DNA from: Nocardiopsis sp. YSL2
Lineage (GTDB): Bacteria > Actinomycetota > Actinomycetes > Streptosporangiales > Streptosporangiaceae
NCBI RefSeq assembly: GCF_030555055.1
Contig: NZ_JAMOAO010000001.1
Span: 4,278,001 to 4,342,000, forward strand
DNA: 64,000 bases
Direction of reading: 5' to 3'
The notes beneath the pieces were generated by a model, which was given only the letters and a program-made list of their open reading frames with translations, had not been told where the DNA came from and searched no databases. A program made the translations under genes and the position numbers. Below, piece by piece: positions 1 through 9,147 of the stretch; the stretch's first letter is position 1; each line of letters starts with the position of its first letter.

Positions 1-1541
1 TCCTGGAGGTCGTCCACGCCGTTGAGGACCCGCAGGAGCGCGGTGAAGGTCCACTGGTCCTGCTGGTCGCCGCCCGGCGTGCCGATGGCCAGGACCGCCT
101 CTCCGTCCGCACGGGTGACCAGGGTGGGCGACAGTGTGGTGCGCGGGCGCTTGCGGGGCTCCAGGGCGTTGGGAGAGGCGGGGTCGAGCCAGAACATCTG
201 CGCGCGGGTCCCCAGCGGGAAGCCCAGGTCCGGGATGACCGGGGAGCTGCTGAGCCAGCCGCCGCTGGGCGTGGCGGAGACCATGTTGCCCGCGGCGTCG
301 ACGACGTCGAGGTGGCAGGTGTCCCCGCGCAGGTCGGCGGGCGCCGCCCCGGCCGCGTCGCGGACGGTGGGCTCCCCTGTGGTGCGGTCGCCCGGCGTCC
401 GGCCCGGCAGGTACTCCGGCGGCAGGAACGGCGGGCGGTCGCCGATCCGGCCCGGTCGCTGTTCCAGGCTCGCGGTGGAGTCGTCCACGAGTGCGGCGCG
501 CCGGGCGGCGTAGTCGGCGCTCAGCAGCTCCTCGAGCGGAACGTCGGTGCGGAGGGGATCGCCGTACCAGGCCTCGCGGTCGGCGAAGGCGAGCTTGGCG
601 GACTCGGCCACCCGGTGGACGAACTCCGTGCTGACCCCGTCGAGGACATCGTGGCCGGTGCCCAGGGCCTCGGCCAGCCGGAGCTGTTGGAGCATCGTCG
701 GACCCTGGCCCCACGGTCCCGTCTTGTGCACGGTGTGGTCGCCGTAGGACACGCTCACGGTGTCCTCGAAGTGGGCCCGCCAGTCCGCCATGTCCTGGGC
801 GCTCAGCAGCGCCCGCCGGGGTACGCCCGCGCCGTCGGGGACGGGGGAGGAGAGGAACGCGCCGACCGCGTCGGCGACGAAGCCCTGGGACCAGGCGCGG
901 CGTGCGGCCTCGATCTGGGCCTCGCGGTCGGGACCGGCGCCTTCCGCCTCGGCGATGATCCGCCGGTAGGTGGCGGCCAGGGCGGGGTTGCGCAGGCGGG
1001 AGCCGGCGGCGGGCGCTGTGCCGTGCGGGAGGTAGACCGCGGCCGAGCCGGGCCAGTGACGGGAGAACACGGGTGCGAGGGCCTCGACGGCGAGGGCGAT
1101 CCGCTCCAGGACGGGGTAGCCGCGTTCGGCGAGCCCGACGGCGTGGTCCAGGACCTGGCGGACGGTCATGGTGCCGTGGTCGCGCAGCAGCAGCATCCAG
1201 GCGTCGAAGGAGCCGGGAACGGTGGCGGCCAGGACACCCGCCCCGGGGATGCGGTCCATGCCGGTGAAGGCGTCGATGGTCGCCGCCGCGGGAGCGACCC
1301 CCTGCCCGCACAGGACGCGGGGTCTTCCACCCGCGGCTCGCAGGATGATGGGCACCTCGCCGCCGGGACCGTTGAGGTGGGGTTCGACCACCTGGAGGGT
1401 GAAGCCCGCCGCCACGGCGGCGTCGAAGGCGTTGCCGCCGCGTTCCAGGACGGACATGCCGCCCGCGCTGGCGAGCCAGTGGGTCGATGCGACCATGCCG
1501 AAGTCGCCGACCAGTTGGGGGCGGGTGGTGAAACCGGGCAT
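1..1541 (-). CDS. Gamma-glutamyltransferase family protein (C-terminus cut off)
   Basis: A 513-residue part of an Ntn-hydrolase of the gamma-glutamyltransferase family, which cleaves or transfers gamma-glutamyl groups, for example from glutathione. The frame opens with ATG at 1541 and is still open at base 1. Early residues carry the family pattern of a Met-Val/Ala-rich strand, a GG.AFDAAVA segment and a NGPGGE motif. Near residue 408 the frame reads GDTCHLDVVD, which matches the autoprocessing site where a threonine becomes the new N-terminus (TTH in E. coli; here T408-C-H). It is followed by a glycine/serine-rich loop (SGGWLSSSPVI) and RPRTTLSPT. I see no secretion signal, so it is probably cytoplasmic. 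The subfamily is uncertain because the last segment lies outside the window. Confidence 0.9.
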   Translation of the reverse strand, partial: MPGFTTRPQLVGDFGMVASTHWLASAGGMSVLERGGNAFDAAVAAGFTLQVVEPHLNGPGGEVPIILRAAGGRPRVLCGQGVAPAAATIDAFTGMDRIPGAGVLAATVPGSFDAWMLLLRDHGTMTVRQVLDHAVGLAERGYPVLERIALAVEALAPVFSRHWPGSAAVYLPHGTAPAAGSRLRNPALAATYRRIIAEAEGAGPDREAQIEAARRAWSQGFVADAVGAFLSSPVPDGAGVPRRALLSAQDMADWRAHFEDTVSVSYGDHTVHKTGPWGQGPTMLQQLRLAEALGTGHDVLDGVSTEFVHRVAESAKLAFADREAWYGDPLRTDVPLEELLSADYAARRAALVDDSTASLEQRPGRIGDRPPFLPPEYLPGRTPGDRTTGEPTVRDAAGAAPADLRGDTCHLDVVDAAGNMVSATPSGGWLSSSPVIPDLGFPLGTRAQMFWLDPASPNALEPRKRPRTTLSPTLVTRADGEAVLAIGTPGGDQQDQWTFTALLRVLNGVDDLQ

Positions 1542-1986
1542 CTGAGGGGGCCTTTCCAGGGAGTGGGCGCCGGGAGCCGGGCGGCGGTCGGAAGAGCGGT
1601 GGTGCCGGCCGCCGGGGGACGGGGCGTGGCGGGCCCTTCCGTTTCCGGCGGGCCGGAGCGGGCGGCGGCGCCCGCGCGACCGGGCACGGCCGTACGTGGC
1701 CGTCTACGGCCGCAGGACGTCCCGGTGCCGGGGACGCGCTGACGTGGACGTTCCGGGACCGGATATGGAGGCGACCGTACATCAAGTCCGCGATGTCCGA
1801 TATGGGGTCGACGTTTCCGGCGGTTTCGAGCCGGCCGGTGAGCCGGTCGCCTCGTCCGCAGACGCGAAACCGGGGCTGGTGCCTGGCACCAGCCCCGGAT
1901 CGACGTGGTTCATGGGGCCCTCAGGGGCCGCCGCCCTCGGGCTGCCCGCCGGTCGGTCCCACTCCGTTCCGGCCGCCGCGTGAAGC
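1542..1986. other. Intergenic region upstream of the gamma-glutamyltransferase
   Basis: A 445 bp gap without a convincing gene. It holds a terminator hairpin (1870-1898) near the end of the next gene upstream on the minus strand. It also has a less GC-rich stretch around 1750-1810 in which CCATATC occurs twice in the same direction on the minus strand (complement of 1762-1768 and 1799-1805), 37 bp apart. That stretch is a plausible promoter/operator for the transferase, but no regulator can be named. Confidence 0.4.
1870..1898. terminator. Inverted repeat, likely terminator
   Basis: A 14 bp perfect stem (1870-1883 with 1885-1898) with almost no loop lies 88 bp beyond the stop codon of the secreted P/E/A-rich protein gene on the minus strand. 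There is no U tract, as is usual for actinobacterial terminators. Confidence 0.6.
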
Positions 1987-3525
1987 TCAGGAACCGTTCA
2001 TGTCGGCCTCGGCCGGGATGCTCCAGGGCAGCGACTCCCACAGTTCCTGCCACTCCTGGGCGTCGACCGGGTCGATCTCCGCCTCCTCGGGGAGCTCCCC
2101 GCCCTGGCCGGTCTGCGACACCTGGTCCATGCCCTCGGTCATCGCGTCCTCGGCCTCCTGGACCAGGGCGGCGATCAGGTGCGCCACCTCGGCCAGCACC
2201 TCTTCCACCTCGGCCCTGTCCATGTCGTTGGCCTGCGCGCACTCGCCCGTGGCGGAGGTCTTCTGCTCCTCGGCGCCGTAGTACCAGACGGTCGCGAGAA
2301 GGCGGTCGCGCTCGGCGTCGTTCAGGTCCCCCTTGGAGAGGGCCCGTTCGACGAACGCTCCGGAGTCCGGGGTCAGGGCCTCGGCGTCCAGCACGGTCTC
2401 GCCGGAACCGAAGTCCACGAACTGGTCGATGAGGCACTCCTTGACCTGGCGGGAGCTGCTGCTGTCGACCGCTTCCCCCTCCGGTGCCCCGTCGGCGGGC
2501 ACCTCCGCCGGGGCTTCGGGTGCCTCCTCCGCGGGTGCTTCTTCCGCGGGTGCCTCGGGTGCGGGCTCCGGCGCGGGCTCCTCGGCGGGTGCCTCTGTCT
2601 CGGGTGCCTCCTCTGCAGGGGCCTCCGCTTCGGGTGCCTCCTCGGCCGGAGCCTCCGCCTCGGGTGCCTCCTCGGCGGGCGCCTCCTCCGCCGGAGCCTC
2701 CGGTGCCTCGGCCGCGGGGTCCTCGGCCGGAGCCTCGGGTGCGGGGTCCTCGGCGGGTGCCTCGGGTGCGGGCTCCGGCGCGGGCTCCTCGGCGGGTGCC
2801 TCGGGTGCCTCGGGTGCGGGCGCCTCCTCTGCCGGAGCCTCCGCTTCGGGTGCTTCCTCGGCGGGTGCCTCGGGCTCCGGCGCGGGCTCCTCGGCCGCGG
2901 GCTCCTCGGCCACCGGTTCGACCACGGCGGCGTCCTCCGCGTCCGCGTTCGCGTTCTCCGCGCCCTCGCTCCCGCGCTCCGACTCCTCCACGGACGTCGC
3001 GAACTTGACCAGCTCGTTCCCGCTCCACCGGTCCGGCTGCAGGTGCGTGGTGACCGCGACGCCCGGCTCCTCGAGCCAGAACAGGTCGCCCGACTCCTCC
3101 GACAGGAAGGCGCCGTCGGTGAAGGTCTCGTTCGGCTCCAGACGGTCGAGTTCTCCCGTGGGAAGGTGCCCGTACCGGCTCTGACGGAGGTCGTCCAGTT
3201 CCTGGAACGCCTCGGAGCGGACCACGGCCACGCGGCCGTAGAGCTGGTCGGGACCCTGTGTCCAGGAGATCTGGGACTGCCGGTTGCCCTGCCGGTCGGT
3301 CGTGGAGGAGGCGCTGATGCCGTAGCGCTCCAGCCCCGGCGGCAGGTAGCCGATCTCGTATCCGTCAAGGCTGTAGGTCGAGACGCCCTGGGTGATCAGC
3401 GGCCAGTTGAGCGACCGCGAGTCCTTGTCGTCGGCGACCGCCGTCCCACTAACGCCCATCAGCCCAGTCGTGGAGATGGCGGCGGCACTGAACAGCGCGA
3501 CCCACCTCTTGTGGTGCTTGCGCAT
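1987..3525 (-). CDS. Secreted protein with a long Pro/Glu/Ala-rich segment, function unknown
   Basis: 512 residues in three parts. Residues 1-31 form a classical signal peptide with a basic start (MRKHHKR), a hydrophobic core and an AVADD cleavage region. Residues about 32-195 are a folded-looking domain rich in W, Y and F. Residues about 200-341 are low complexity, built from repeats such as EAPAEE and EAEAPAEE. Residues about 345-512 are an acidic, mostly helical C-terminal domain with two cysteines (KECLIDQF and TGECAQAN) that could pair. No lipobox, LPXTG motif or membrane anchor is visible, so it is probably released or held non-covalently. The acidic proline-rich part may act as an extended spacer across the wall. 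I do not recognise the family. The codon usage is typical of a real gene, and the frame has a clear start after a GGAAGG-like ribosome site. Confidence 0.85.
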   Translation of the reverse strand: MRKHHKRWVALFSAAAISTTGLMGVSGTAVADDKDSRSLNWPLITQGVSTYSLDGYEIGYLPPGLERYGISASSTTDRQGNRQSQISWTQGPDQLYGRVAVVRSEAFQELDDLRQSRYGHLPTGELDRLEPNETFTDGAFLSEESGDLFWLEEPGVAVTTHLQPDRWSGNELVKFATSVEESERGSEGAENANADAEDAAVVEPVAEEPAAEEPAPEPEAPAEEAPEAEAPAEEAPAPEAPEAPAEEPAPEPAPEAPAEDPAPEAPAEDPAAEAPEAPAEEAPAEEAPEAEAPAEEAPEAEAPAEEAPETEAPAEEPAPEPAPEAPAEEAPAEEAPEAPAEVPADGAPEGEAVDSSSSRQVKECLIDQFVDFGSGETVLDAEALTPDSGAFVERALSKGDLNDAERDRLLATVWYYGAEEQKTSATGECAQANDMDRAEVEEVLAEVAHLIAALVQEAEDAMTEGMDQVSQTGQGGELPEEAEIDPVDAQEWQELWESLPWSIPAEADMNGS

Positions 3526-3716
3526 GCGTGTTCCTTCCCATCGACTACTAGGGGTAATGATTTCAGGGCAGCCTGTGATTATCGAGGGGATTCGTCGTCA
3601 AAATTCGTACATAAAGTGATCAAGCAGATGCATACGGTAGTGGCCGTGGGGTCACTCGGCACGTACGCCATGTACCACCAGATGGTGGGCAGCCGATCAC
3701 CGGATGCTCCGCACAC
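3526..3716. promoter_or_regulatory. AT-richer divergent promoter region
   Basis: The first part of the 265 bp divergent gap between the secreted protein gene (minus) and the phosphodiesterase gene (plus). The stretch at about 3550-3640 is much richer in A and T than anything nearby, as expected for promoter DNA. It includes TTGACG on the minus strand (complement of about 3594-3599) and a short CAGG-N4-CCTG inverted repeat. Exact -35 and -10 elements cannot be fixed by eye. Confidence 0.45.
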
Positions 3717-3747
3717 GGTCATCGCAGGGTCACCACGCGCGTTCACC
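3717..3747 (+). promoter_or_regulatory. Possible PHO box (PhoP-binding direct repeats)
   Basis: Three direct repeats resemble the streptomycete PhoP half-site GTTCACC: GGTCATC at 3717, GGTCACC at 3728 and GTTCACC at 3741. The first two are spaced by 11 bp, the standard PHO-box period, and the last by 13 bp. The block ends 43 bp before the start codon of a glycerophosphodiester phosphodiesterase, a well-known class of Pho-regulon gene. The match is imperfect and the call is inference. Confidence 0.45.
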
Positions 3748-3790
3748 CTGAGGTGGCAGTTGGCCAGTCCACGCGCACTTGGGAGGTCCG

Positions 3791-4753
3791 GTGCACCGCA
3801 TCGGTATCGTCGGAGCCGTCTCGTTCATCGTCGTCACGAGCGCGAGCAGCGCGCTCGCCGCGCCCACACTTCACCCCCAGACGATCGCGGCCAGCACCCG
3901 CGTCGCAGTCGAGCACCCCAACCCCGTCCGGCCGCTGGACGCCATCGCCCACCGCGGCGCCTCGGCGTACGCACCCGAGAACACGCTGGCGGCCATCGAC
4001 GAGTCCGCCGCACGCGGAGCGGAGACCGTGGAGATCGACGTCCAACTGACCGCGGACGACGAACTGGTGATCATGCACGACACCACGCTCGCGCGCACCA
4101 CGGACGTCGAGGAGCGGTTCCCCGGACGGGCGCCCTACGACGTCGCCGACTTCACCATGGACGAGATCCGCGAACTCGACGCCGGATCCTGGTTCGACGC
4201 CTCCTTCGAGGGCGAGCCCGTCCCGACCCTGGGCGAGGCGCTGGACCGCCTGGAGGAGCACGACCTCAACCTCCTGCTGGAGCTCAAGGAGCCCGCGCTC
4301 TACCCGGGCATGGAGGAACTGGTCGCCGACGAGTTCACCGACCGCCGTCAGTGGCTGCGGCACAACCCGCCGTGGCAGCCGCGCCACCTGGTCGTGCAGA
4401 GCTTCGACTGGCGGGTGACCGAGCGCTCCAAGGAACTGATGCCGTCGGTGCCGCACGCCCTGCTCGGCCGCGTCCCCGAGGACCGCCTCGACGAGTTCGG
4501 CTGGGCCCACCTGATCAACCCCAACCACAACTCCATCGACGCCGACTACGTGGACCTGCTCCACGACTCCGGCTTCGAGATCATGCCGTACACGATCAAC
4601 GACCGTGCCCGGATGGACGCCGTCCTGGAAATGGGCGTCGACGGGTTCATCACCAACACCCCGGACGTCGGCCGCGAGGCGATCGACGACTTCTCCGGCG
4701 ACCGGAACCCGCGGGCGCCCATCGTCGTGCCGCCGGCCGGACCCTTCGCCTGA
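3791..4753 (+). CDS. Secreted glycerophosphodiester phosphodiesterase (GDPD)
   Basis: Hydrolyses glycerophosphodiesters to glycerol 3-phosphate and an alcohol, outside the membrane, for phosphate and carbon scavenging. The 320-residue product starts with a signal peptide ([10 protein letters not shown] to SSALA) and then shows the GDPD signature: [13 protein letters not shown] with the catalytic His and Arg, EIDVQLT with metal-binding Glu and Asp, and [11 protein letters not shown] with the second catalytic His. LLLELKEP and the C-terminal [11 protein letters not shown] are also typical. GTG at 3791 is preferred over TTG at 3779, because a GGGAGG ribosome site lies just in front and the signal peptide then begins correctly. 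A possible PHO box lies upstream, which fits induction by phosphate starvation. Confidence 0.93.
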   Translation: MHRIGIVGAVSFIVVTSASSALAAPTLHPQTIAASTRVAVEHPNPVRPLDAIAHRGASAYAPENTLAAIDESAARGAETVEIDVQLTADDELVIMHDTTLARTTDVEERFPGRAPYDVADFTMDEIRELDAGSWFDASFEGEPVPTLGEALDRLEEHDLNLLLELKEPALYPGMEELVADEFTDRRQWLRHNPPWQPRHLVVQSFDWRVTERSKELMPSVPHALLGRVPEDRLDEFGWAHLINPNHNSIDADYVDLLHDSGFEIMPYTINDRARMDAVLEMGVDGFITNTPDVGREAIDDFSGDRNPRAPIVVPPAGPFA

Positions 4754-4818
4754 GGCCGGACACCCTCCGGCCCCCGGTCGCGCCCGCCTCCGGTGGGATG
4801 ATCCCCGTGACCGACCAC

Positions 4819-4862
4819 GGGCCCGCCCGGGACGGCGACGACCGCCGTCCCGGGGCGGGCCC
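4819..4862. terminator. Strong hairpin between GDPD and the amino acid lyase gene
   Basis: A nearly perfect stem of about 19 bp (4819-4837 with 4843-4862, one bulged base) has a 5 nt loop. It lies 66 bp after the GDPD stop codon and ends only 4 nt before the CAGGAGG ribosome site of the next gene. It can end GDPD transcripts. If read-through occurs, it would also present a stable structure right before the next ribosome site. Confidence 0.65.
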
Positions 4863-4880
4863 CCTTCAGGAGGCACACAC

Positions 4881-6122
4881 GTGAGCGAACGGCTGACCAT
4901 CCCCCGCGAACTCGTCGACTGGCGGACCAAGGGGCTGTGGTGGACGGGTGAAGCGATCCCCCTGGACGAGTTCGCCGCCCGGCGCGACAGGCTCTTCACG
5001 GGGCCGTTCACCTGGCCGCTCATGGTGCTGCGGGCCTCGGCCCTGGACCGCAACATCGCCGCGCTCGCCGACTTCACCGCCCGCCACGGGCTGCTGTTCG
5101 CCCCGCACGGCAAGACCTCGATGGCGCCCGCGCTCCTGCAGCGCCAGCTCGACGCCGGCGCCTGGGGGATCACCGCCGCCACGGCCAACCAGGTCCTGGC
5201 CTACCGCCGCTTCGGGGTCTCCCGTGTCCTGTTGGCCAACGAGTTGTTGGACGCGCGCGTGCTGCGCCTGCTCGTCACCGAACTCGACCGGGACCCCGGA
5301 TTCGAGTTCCTCTTCTACGCCGACTCCGCGGAGGGTGTGGCCGCCGCGGCGGGGGCCGCCGCCGACGCCCGGGGCGGCCGTCCGCTGCGAGTGCTGGTCG
5401 AACGCGGCACGCCCGGCGGACGCACCGGATGCCGTACCCGTGAGGAGCTGCTGTCCGTGGCGCGCGCGGTGGCCGGGGCGCCGGGACTGGAGCTGGCCGG
5501 TGTCGCCGGGTACGAGGGTCCGGTCAAGGACGCCGAGGGCGTGCGCGCCTTCGTCCGCGACCTGGTCGGCGACGCGGCCGCGATCACCGCGGGGTTCGGT
5601 GTGCGGCGCCCGGTGCTGTCCGTGGGCGGCAGCGCCTGGTTCGACATCGTGGCCGAGGAGGTCGGCGGCCGCTCGGACGTGCTGCCGATCCTGCGCAGCG
5701 GGGCCTACGTGGCGCACGACGACGGCCTGTACCGGCGGACCACGCCCTACCGCAGGCTGCCCGAGGGACCCGACGCGCTGGCCGGTGCGCTGGAACTGTG
5801 GGCGCAGATCACCTCGACTCCCGAGCGGGGCCTGGCCATCGCCGGGATGGGCCGCCGGGAGGCCAACTCCGACCAGGGGTTCCCCGTCCCGCGCGTGCTG
5901 CGGCGCGCGGACGGTGCCACGGTCCCTGCCACGGGGATGGAGGTCACCGGCCTCAACGACCACCACGCCTACCTCACGGTCGCACCGGAGCTCGGTGTGC
6001 GCCCGGGCGACCTGGTGTCCTTCGGCATCTCGCACCCGTGCACGGCCTTCGACCGCTGGCGGGTCCTGCCGGTGCTCGACGACGAGGACACGGTCGTGGA
6101 CGCCGTGGCGACCTACTTCTGA
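4881..6122 (+). CDS. PLP-dependent amino acid lyase of the D-threonine aldolase / D-serine dehydratase (DSD1-like) family
   Basis: A 413-residue fold-III PLP enzyme with an alanine-racemase-like N-terminal barrel. The cofactor lysine is the K of HGKTSMAP (about residue 80), followed by GAWGITAAT and the VLLANELLD strand typical of the family. The C-terminal part has the DSD1-like metal site pattern [11 protein letters not shown], where His and Cys would bind zinc. Actinobacterial relatives are usually annotated amino acid deaminase/aldolase. The natural substrate is unknown; D-threonine- or D-serine-type hydroxy amino acids are likely. GTG at 4881 follows CAGGAGG. The gene is converging on the hexosaminidase gene, with a hairpin between. 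Confidence 0.87.
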   Translation: MSERLTIPRELVDWRTKGLWWTGEAIPLDEFAARRDRLFTGPFTWPLMVLRASALDRNIAALADFTARHGLLFAPHGKTSMAPALLQRQLDAGAWGITAATANQVLAYRRFGVSRVLLANELLDARVLRLLVTELDRDPGFEFLFYADSAEGVAAAAGAAADARGGRPLRVLVERGTPGGRTGCRTREELLSVARAVAGAPGLELAGVAGYEGPVKDAEGVRAFVRDLVGDAAAITAGFGVRRPVLSVGGSAWFDIVAEEVGGRSDVLPILRSGAYVAHDDGLYRRTTPYRRLPEGPDALAGALELWAQITSTPERGLAIAGMGRREANSDQGFPVPRVLRRADGATVPATGMEVTGLNDHHAYLTVAPELGVRPGDLVSFGISHPCTAFDRWRVLPVLDDEDTVVDAVATYF

Positions 6123-6149
6123 TGCGGCGCCGGTCCCCGACGGGCGTGA

Positions 6150-6183
6150 GCCGCCCCCGGTGCGCGGGCACACCGGGGGCGGC
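6150..6183. terminator. Bidirectional terminator between convergent genes
   Basis: A 13 bp perfect GC-rich stem (6150-6162 with 6171-6183) around an 8 nt loop sits in the 80 bp between the convergent lyase and hexosaminidase genes, so it can serve both. Confidence 0.75.
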
Positions 6184-6202
6184 CGTGTCCCGGCCGCTCC
6201 GC

Positions 6203-7843
6203 CTACGAGCCCCAGCCCACGAGGCCCGGGCGGGTCTGCCAGGGGTGCGGGCCGTCCAGAGGGCGGTACTCCACGCCGAGTGCCGCCAACCGGTCCAGGT
6301 GGTCGCGCAGGCGCGGTTCGAACTCGGCGTAGTCGCGCGAGCCGGTCGACCACACCTGCTCGGCGAAGGCGGACAGGCGAGGGAAGACCATGTAGTCGAG
6401 CCTGCGCGGGGTGTCCACGTGCTCGGTCCAGACGTTCACCTGGGCGCCCAGTACGTGTTCGGCCTCCTCCTCGGTGAGGCCGGCGGGGACCGGTTCGGCC
6501 AGGTAGACGTCCTCGACACGCAGCAGGGTGCCCACCGGGACCGGCTCGTCCTCGGACTCGGACTGCTTGTAGTCGAGGTAGGAGGTGCGGGTGGGGCTCA
6601 TGACCACGTCGTGGCCGGCGCGCGCGGCGGCGATCCCGCCCTCCTCCCCGCGCCACGACATCACGGTCGCGTTCGGACTCAGCCCCGCCGACCGCTGCCC
6701 CCGACCGCCCTCGGGGGTGTCGCCGCCCTCCCAGAGCCACCCCTCCAGGATCTCGTCCCAGCCGAGCAGTCGGCGTCCGCGTTTGGCCAGGTGGTCGTCC
6801 AACTGGCGGATGAACCAGCTCTGGAGCTCGTTCTCGTCGGCCAGGCCCTCGTCCCGGATGCGCTGCTGGGCCGACGCGCTGTTCCGCCACTGCGTCTTGG
6901 GGCACTCGTCGCCACCGACGTGCACGTACGTGCTCGGGAACAGCTCGACGAGTTCGTCGAAGACGTTCTTGTAGAAGTCCAGGACGTGGTCGGTCACCGC
7001 GAGGACCTCGTCGAAGATGCCCCACTCGGTACCGACGGGGATGTTCCCGCTCTCGCCGAGTTCGGGATAGGCGTGGATGGCCGCCTGGGAGTGGCCGGGC
7101 ACGTCGATCTCGGGAACGACGCCGATGTGCCGGGCCTCGGCGTAGGCGACGATCTCGCGGATGTCGTCCTGGGTGTAGAAGCCCCCGTGCGGACGCCCGT
7201 CGAACCTCGGCGGCCGCCCCGCGCCCTGCTGGCTCTCGGTCCGCCAGGAGCCCGCTTCGGTGAGCTTGGGGTAGCGGCGGATCTGCACGCGCCAGCCCTG
7301 GTCGTCGGTCAGGTGCAGGTGCAGCACGTTGAGCTTGTGCATGGCGAGCAGGTCGATGAACCGCAGGACCTCGCGTTTGGGGAGGAAGTGGCGGGCCACG
7401 TCCAGCATCACGCCGCGCCAACGGAACCGCGGGGCGTCGGTGACGCTCACCGGCGGCAGCGTCCAGGCCGTGTCCCCCAGCGGGGCGCCGCGGTAGGCGG
7501 CGGGCGGCAGCAGTTGGCGCAGGGTCTGCGCGCCGTAGAAGAGGCCGGCGGGGTCGTGCCCGACGATGATCGCGCCCTCCCCGTCCACGATGAGCCGGTA
7601 GCCCTCGTGTCCCAGGCCGGCCCCGGGGTCCACGCTCAGCCGGATCTGTGCGCTGTCCTCGTCGCCGGTGGCCAGCGGCAGGCCGGTGGCCGCGCCGACC
7701 TCCCGCTGGAGCCAGGCGAGGACTCCGGCGGCGGGGGCGTCGGCGGACACGCGGGTGGCCTGGGTGAGCGTCAGCGAGCCCGGTTCGCCGGTGGAGGCCG
7801 ACACGGGCCGGGGCAGGAGGGAGGGAGGGGAGGTGTGAGGCAC
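6203..7843 (-). CDS. Beta-N-acetylhexosaminidase (GH20)
   Basis: Removes terminal N-acetylglucosamine or N-acetylgalactosamine from chitooligosaccharides or glycans by substrate-assisted catalysis. The 546-residue product has the N-terminal GH20b domain (residues about 10-140, ending near GLFYGAQTLRQLL) and the catalytic barrel beginning PRFRWRGVMLDVARHF. The catalytic Asp-Glu pair is in HVGGDECPKTQW, and HLHLTDDQGWR and PEIDVPGH are further hallmarks. No signal peptide is seen from the GTG start at 7843, so it probably acts on imported chitobiose-type sugars. An AGGAG ribosome site lies upstream, and a DasR-type operator at 7859-7874 points to control by N-acetylglucosamine status. Confidence 0.94.
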   Translation of the reverse strand: MPHTSPPSLLPRPVSASTGEPGSLTLTQATRVSADAPAAGVLAWLQREVGAATGLPLATGDEDSAQIRLSVDPGAGLGHEGYRLIVDGEGAIIVGHDPAGLFYGAQTLRQLLPPAAYRGAPLGDTAWTLPPVSVTDAPRFRWRGVMLDVARHFLPKREVLRFIDLLAMHKLNVLHLHLTDDQGWRVQIRRYPKLTEAGSWRTESQQGAGRPPRFDGRPHGGFYTQDDIREIVAYAEARHIGVVPEIDVPGHSQAAIHAYPELGESGNIPVGTEWGIFDEVLAVTDHVLDFYKNVFDELVELFPSTYVHVGGDECPKTQWRNSASAQQRIRDEGLADENELQSWFIRQLDDHLAKRGRRLLGWDEILEGWLWEGGDTPEGGRGQRSAGLSPNATVMSWRGEEGGIAAARAGHDVVMSPTRTSYLDYKQSESEDEPVPVGTLLRVEDVYLAEPVPAGLTEEEAEHVLGAQVNVWTEHVDTPRRLDYMVFPRLSAFAEQVWSTGSRDYAEFEPRLRDHLDRLAALGVEYRPLDGPHPWQTRPGLVGWGS

Positions 7844-8246
7844 GGGGAGGTGCTCCTATCCGGTCTAGACCAATACCCGCCATAGTGCCACGGAGCGCGC
7901 GCGGCGCACACCCTGGCCGCCGTGCACCGACGGGTGGCCCCGAAATGCTGACATTTGACTAGGAGAAGGACTTATCGCCCCATCAGTGGTGGCACGCGTA
8001 GGAACAGCACCCGCGGACACGGGCACGTGTCCCTGGTGTCCAGACGGGTCGAACCCTGAGCAGGGGTGGGGTGAGCACTACCCGGGAACCGGGGGGTGGC
8101 GTGATCGCAGGGACGGACCGCCCGTCCGTACTGTTCTCGGCATACCCCTGGCCGGGCAGGCCGGCGGGCGCTCTCCGGAGACCGGTGGTCCGTCCGGGGC
8201 CGGAGGCGGACGAGGCGCGCACACGAGCGGACGGAAGGTGGAGCTG
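7844..8246. other. Divergent intergenic region, hexosaminidase / DMT transporter
   Basis: A 403 bp gap. Besides the DasR site near the hexosaminidase end, a less GC-rich stretch at about 7940-7985 contains TTGACT on the plus strand and may hold the promoter for the transporter/glycosyltransferase pair. The stretch 7986-8246 is open in the transporter frame, but I treat it as leader because the protein similarity and membrane pattern begin only at 8247. Confidence 0.4.
7859..7874 (-). promoter_or_regulatory. DasR-responsive element (dre)
   Basis: The 16-mer read on the minus strand, ATTGGTCTAGACCGGA, contains an exact TGGTCTAGACC core and matches 12 of 16 positions of the DasR consensus ACTGGTCTAGACCACT. 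It lies 16 bp before the GTG start of the hexosaminidase gene. DasR, a GntR-family repressor released by glucosamine 6-phosphate, is known to control chitin and N-acetylglucosamine genes in streptomycetes. Confidence 0.8.
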
Positions 8247-9128
8247 ATGGTCTGGCCCGTCCTGATCGCCGTCGCCGGCGCCTTCACCCTGGCACTCGGC
8301 TCCGCCATGCAGGAGCGCGACGCCGTGCGCGCACCCGGACACCGGGTCGCCCGGGCCGGCTTCCTCCTGCACCTGGTCCGCCAGCCGCGCTGGGTGATCG
8401 GCAGCGCCGCGGCGGTCCTGGGCGCCTGCCTGCACCTGGTGGCCCTGAGCGGCGCGCCGCTCACCATCATCCAGCCCATCGGCGTGACCGGCCTGCTCTT
8501 CGCGATCGTGCTCTCGGCGGTGTTCACCCGCCGGCGGGTGGGCGTCGGGCAGATCATCGCGGGTGCGGCCGTCATGGTCGGCCTCGTGGGCGTCCTCTGG
8601 CTGTTCCCGCACGGCTCGAACACCCCGTTGCTGCCCACGTCCGTGGCGCTGGCCCTGACCGGGGCCACGCTCGGACTCGGAGCGGCGGTCTACCTCACCG
8701 CGCACTGGATGCCGGACGGCACGCGCGGCATCGTGCTCGCCCTGGCCGGCGGGACCGCGATGGGCACCACGTCGGGCCTGGCCCGGGTGATCACGGCGGG
8801 CGTGCACGAGGACTGGACCAGTGTCCTCAGCTGGCTGACGCCCCTCGCGCTGGTCACCGCGGTCTTCGGCGCCCTGCTCATGCAGAACGCCTACCGCACC
8901 GGGCACTTCGCCGCCGCCTACGCGACCCTGCTCATCACCGATCCCGTGGTCGGCGTGGGGATCGGAGCCCTCCTCCTGGGCGAGGGAGCCCCCGAGACCC
9001 CGCCGACCCAGTTCGCGGCGGCCGCCTTCGCCGCACTGGCCATCGTCGGAACCGTGAGCCTGGCGCAGGCGCGCCACCGCAACCCCGAAGCAGAGCACCA
9101 GCACACCGGCAGCACCGTCAACACCTGA
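8247..9128 (+). CDS. DMT-superfamily (EamA-like) membrane transporter
   Basis: A 293-residue integral membrane protein with about nine hydrophobic helices, starting MVWPVLIAVAGAF. Helix pairs such as APLTIIQPIGVTGLLFAI and AAAYATLLITDPVVGVGIGALLLGE are typical of the drug/metabolite transporter superfamily. The substrate is unknown. I choose ATG at 8247, with GGTGGAG just upstream; GTG at 8238 is a close in-frame alternative. The next gene begins 19 bp after the stop, so the two are probably one transcript. A DMT protein beside a GT4 enzyme is a familiar actinobacterial arrangement, which may mean a role in envelope lipid or glycan metabolism (inference). Confidence 0.85.
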   Translation: MVWPVLIAVAGAFTLALGSAMQERDAVRAPGHRVARAGFLLHLVRQPRWVIGSAAAVLGACLHLVALSGAPLTIIQPIGVTGLLFAIVLSAVFTRRRVGVGQIIAGAAVMVGLVGVLWLFPHGSNTPLLPTSVALALTGATLGLGAAVYLTAHWMPDGTRGIVLALAGGTAMGTTSGLARVITAGVHEDWTSVLSWLTPLALVTAVFGALLMQNAYRTGHFAAAYATLLITDPVVGVGIGALLLGEGAPETPPTQFAAAAFAALAIVGTVSLAQARHRNPEAEHQHTGSTVNT

Positions 9129-9147
9129 GGATCCAAGGAGTTCGACC

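Noticed and set aside
2500..2925. Repetitive DNA resembling a tandem-repeat or CRISPR-like array
   Set aside because: The units are 6-15 bp codon repeats inside a coding sequence, with no regular spacer and no cas genes.
2179..4884. A 900-codon frame antisense to the secreted P/E/A protein
   Set aside because: The repetitive coding strand produces an equally repetitive open antisense frame (G/C/L-rich), with no start site or motif; the signal peptide supports the minus-strand gene.
7986..8246. An 87-codon N-terminal extension of the DMT transporter
   Set aside because: The extension is rich in G, R and P, without membrane pattern, and a good ribosome site lies before ATG 8247.
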